A DNA stretch of 64,000 nucleotides from Agreia sp. VKM Ac-1783 (GTDB lineage: Bacteria; Actinomycetota; Actinomycetes; Actinomycetales; Microbacteriaceae). A program made the position numbers and the translations under genes. The stretch is from NCBI RefSeq assembly GCF_900177765.1, contig NZ_FXWI01000003.1, positions 310,001 to 374,000 of the forward strand, read 5' to 3'. Positions 60,860-64,000 of the stretch are shown here, piece after piece. The notes below the pieces were generated by a model that did not search any database, was not told the DNA's origin, and saw only the letters and a list, made by a program, of their open reading frames with translations. The stretch's first letter is position 1, and each line of letters opens with the position of its first letter.

Positions 60860-60914
60860 CCTTGTGCGAACTTATCTTTTCGGTCCCGCCAGCAAACAAG
60901 GAGAAATCACTCAC

Positions 60915-62786
<1,872 letters not shown>

Positions 62787-62788
62787 TC

Positions 62789-63433
62789 GTGGCAGACCAG
62801 AACACGTTCCCTGAGCCCGCTGAAGGGAACGAGCCGGATTCGGCTCAGACCCCGGCGGCGGGCTCGGGGAGCGATTCTCCAGCCGACGAGCCGACCATCG
62901 ACGGCGCGTTCATCGAGGCCGAAGGCCCCGACGTCGAGACGTCGCTGACCGACGCCGACCTGAGCTTTCTCGAAGACGCGTCCACCGCGTCGAGTTCGAC
63001 GGCTTCAGACGAGGTGCTGGCGGCCGAGCGGCTTGCCGACCTGCAGCGCGTCACAGCGGAGTACGCCAACTACCGCAAGCGCACCGAGGCGAACCGTGAG
63101 GTCGAGCGGGAGCGCACGGTCGGCGAGGTCGTGAAGGTCCTGCTGCCGGTGCTCGACGATCTCGACCGCGCTGAGAAGCACGGCGATCTCGGAGACGGAC
63201 CGTTCGCATCCATCGCGCAGAAGCTGCGCGGCGGCACCGAGCGCATGGGCCTCAAGCCCTTCGGCGCGGTGGGCGATGTCTTCGACCCGCAGCTGCACGA
63301 GGCGATCTTCCAGCAGCCTTCGGCTGAGGTCGAGGTCGACACGGTGGCCGATGTGGTCGAAACCGGCTACTACCTCGGTTCCACGCTTCTGCGTGCGGCC
63401 AGGGTCGTCGTCTCGACTCCCGTCAGCGCGTAG
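62789..63433 (+). CDS. grpE: Nucleotide exchange factor GrpE, with a repeat-derived N-terminus
   Basis: The 214-residue protein starts at GTG 62789, two bases after dnaK. A long acidic, disordered N-terminus (1-75) precedes the helical dimerisation region ([20 protein letters not shown]) and the beta domain ([20 protein letters not shown]). Residues 7-13 (FPEPAEG) are encoded by an R2 repeat arm. It releases ADP from DnaK. Confidence 0.95.
   Translation: MADQNTFPEPAEGNEPDSAQTPAAGSGSDSPADEPTIDGAFIEAEGPDVETSLTDADLSFLEDASTASSSTASDEVLAAERLADLQRVTAEYANYRKRTEANREVERERTVGEVVKVLLPVLDDLDRAEKHGDLGDGPFASIAQKLRGGTERMGLKPFGAVGDVFDPQLHEAIFQQPSAEVEVDTVADVVETGYYLGSTLLRAARVVVSTPVSA
62805..62827 (+). repeat. 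R2 repeat half-site inside grpE
   Basis: The 23 bases match one arm of the R2 palindrome (core cgttccctgagcccg), read in frame as part of the GrpE N-terminus. One arm differs from the 63478 copy at two positions. Confidence 0.7.
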
Positions 63434-63451
63434 TACACAACCTGGTAGAGC

Positions 63452-63500
63452 CCCTTCGACGAGCTCAGGGAACGTCTCGTTCCCTGAGCTCGTCGAAGGG
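63452..63500. repeat. R2 palindromic repeat between grpE and dnaJ
   Basis: A perfect 23-bp stem (63452-63474 with 63478-63500) has loop tct. It is the most perfect R2 copy. It fills most of the 88-bp gap between grpE and dnaJ, so it may lower dnaJ expression or protect the dnaK-grpE message. Confidence 0.8.
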
Positions 63501-63521
63501 CTGAACACAACAAGGACACGA

Positions 63522-64000
63522 ATGGCCAGCCAGGATTGGTTCGACAAAGACTTCTACAAGGTGCTCGGCGTCTCGAAAGACATCTCCGAGGCCGATCTCA
63601 AGAAGACCTATCGCAAGCTCGCACGCCAGTATCACCCCGACTCCAACCCCGGCGATCCCAAGGCCGAGGCGAAGTTCAAGGAGATCTCCGAGGCCAACTC
63701 GGTTCTCTCCGACCCTGAACAGCGCAAGGAGTACGACCAGATCCGCGCCATGGGCTCGGGAGCACGATTCCAGGCCCCCGGCCAGCAGGGCGGAGGCTTC
63801 GAAGACGTCTTCGGCGGCATGTTCGGCGGAGGCGGAGGCGGCGGCGGGCGCGGAGGCCAGCAGTACACCTACACGCAGCCCGGAGCAGGAAGCCAGTACG
63901 ACGACCTGCTCGGCGGACTGTTCGGCGGCTCCTCGGGAGGCTTCCGCGGTTTCGGTGGTCCGACTCGCGGGCGTGACGTCACGGCACGGGCGACCATCGA
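63522..64000 (+). CDS. dnaJ: Co-chaperone DnaJ (5' part only)
   Basis: About 159 residues are visible before the window ends. The J domain (about 8-75) contains HPD in [10 protein letters not shown], and [20 protein letters not shown] is typical. The Gly/Phe-rich region follows ([12 protein letters not shown]), and the zinc-finger part lies beyond the edge. It delivers substrates to DnaK and stimulates its ATPase. The long loop before it holds an R2 hairpin. Confidence 0.95.
   Translation, partial: MASQDWFDKDFYKVLGVSKDISEADLKKTYRKLARQYHPDSNPGDPKAEAKFKEISEANSVLSDPEQRKEYDQIRAMGSGARFQAPGQQGGGFEDVFGGMFGGGGGGGGRGGQQYTYTQPGAGSQYDDLLGGLFGGSSGGFRGFGGPTRGRDVTARATI

Overview
The window is a high-GC, gene-dense chromosomal segment of an actinobacterium, most likely a member of the Microbacteriaceae. 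Evidence for this is a C50-carotenoid operon (crtE-crtB-crtI-crtYe-crtYf-crtEb) with idi divergent to it, HspR/HAIR-type control sites before dnaK-grpE-dnaJ, a six-gene Mrp antiporter operon with an A-B fusion, and a small protein type (positions 28429-28761) that I recall mainly from Microbacteriaceae. No phage, transposase, integrase or CRISPR array was seen. The window reads as ordinary chromosome with several catabolic islands.

Layout. 1-4.2 kb: 5' part of putA (proline catabolism) with a divergent LysR regulator, a DksA/TraR zinc-finger protein and an aminopeptidase P. 4.4-10.8 kb: an Lrp/AsnC regulator and a divergent five-gene peptide/opine-type ABC importer. 10.9-17.7 kb: a LacI regulator with three copies of its probable operator, a sugar ABC importer (binding protein and two permeases) and a GH31 alpha-xylosidase. 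18.0-22.0 kb: a DctA dicarboxylate symporter divergent from a DcuS/CitA-type kinase and its response regulator. 22-31.4 kb: mixed genes, including a GntR/MFS pair, a DMT exporter, flotillin plus NfeD, a DUF6504-like gene behind an SOS-box-like site, acetolactate decarboxylase and an orphan LuxR-type regulator. 31.4-33.6 kb: tRNA-Gly(CCC) with a duplicated 3' end, an RDD membrane protein and dCTP deaminase.

33.7-41.7 kb: a second LacI regulator with two identical operators, a second sugar importer, a GH51 arabinofuranosidase and a GH35 beta-galactosidase. With the GH31 cluster this suggests use of plant cell-wall side chains (xyloglucan, arabinan, arabinogalactan). Neither sugar importer encodes its own ATPase, so a shared ATPase elsewhere is likely. 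41.7-48.2 kb: mrpABCDEFG. 48.3-51.2 kb: an SDR oxidoreductase, HxlR and XRE regulators, a methionine aminopeptidase and idi. 51.3-56.7 kb: the carotenoid operon. 56.7-60.7 kb: a frameshifted Vsr/DUF559-like gene, an Atg22-like MFS protein and a ROK regulator. 60.8-64 kb: dnaK, grpE and the 5' part of dnaJ.

The least explained structure is in the short intergenic regions. There are three copies of a nested double hairpin (R1), and four copies of a palindromic repeat (R2), two of which are read as protein inside the N-termini of a permease and of GrpE. There is also a palindromic R3 element, two unrelated 19-bp tandem repeats, and an attachment-site-like 29-bp duplication of the tRNA-Gly 3' end. 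I found no convincing wholly new multi-gene system. The repeats and the SOS-box/DUF6504/NfeD/flotillin arrangement are the best leads.
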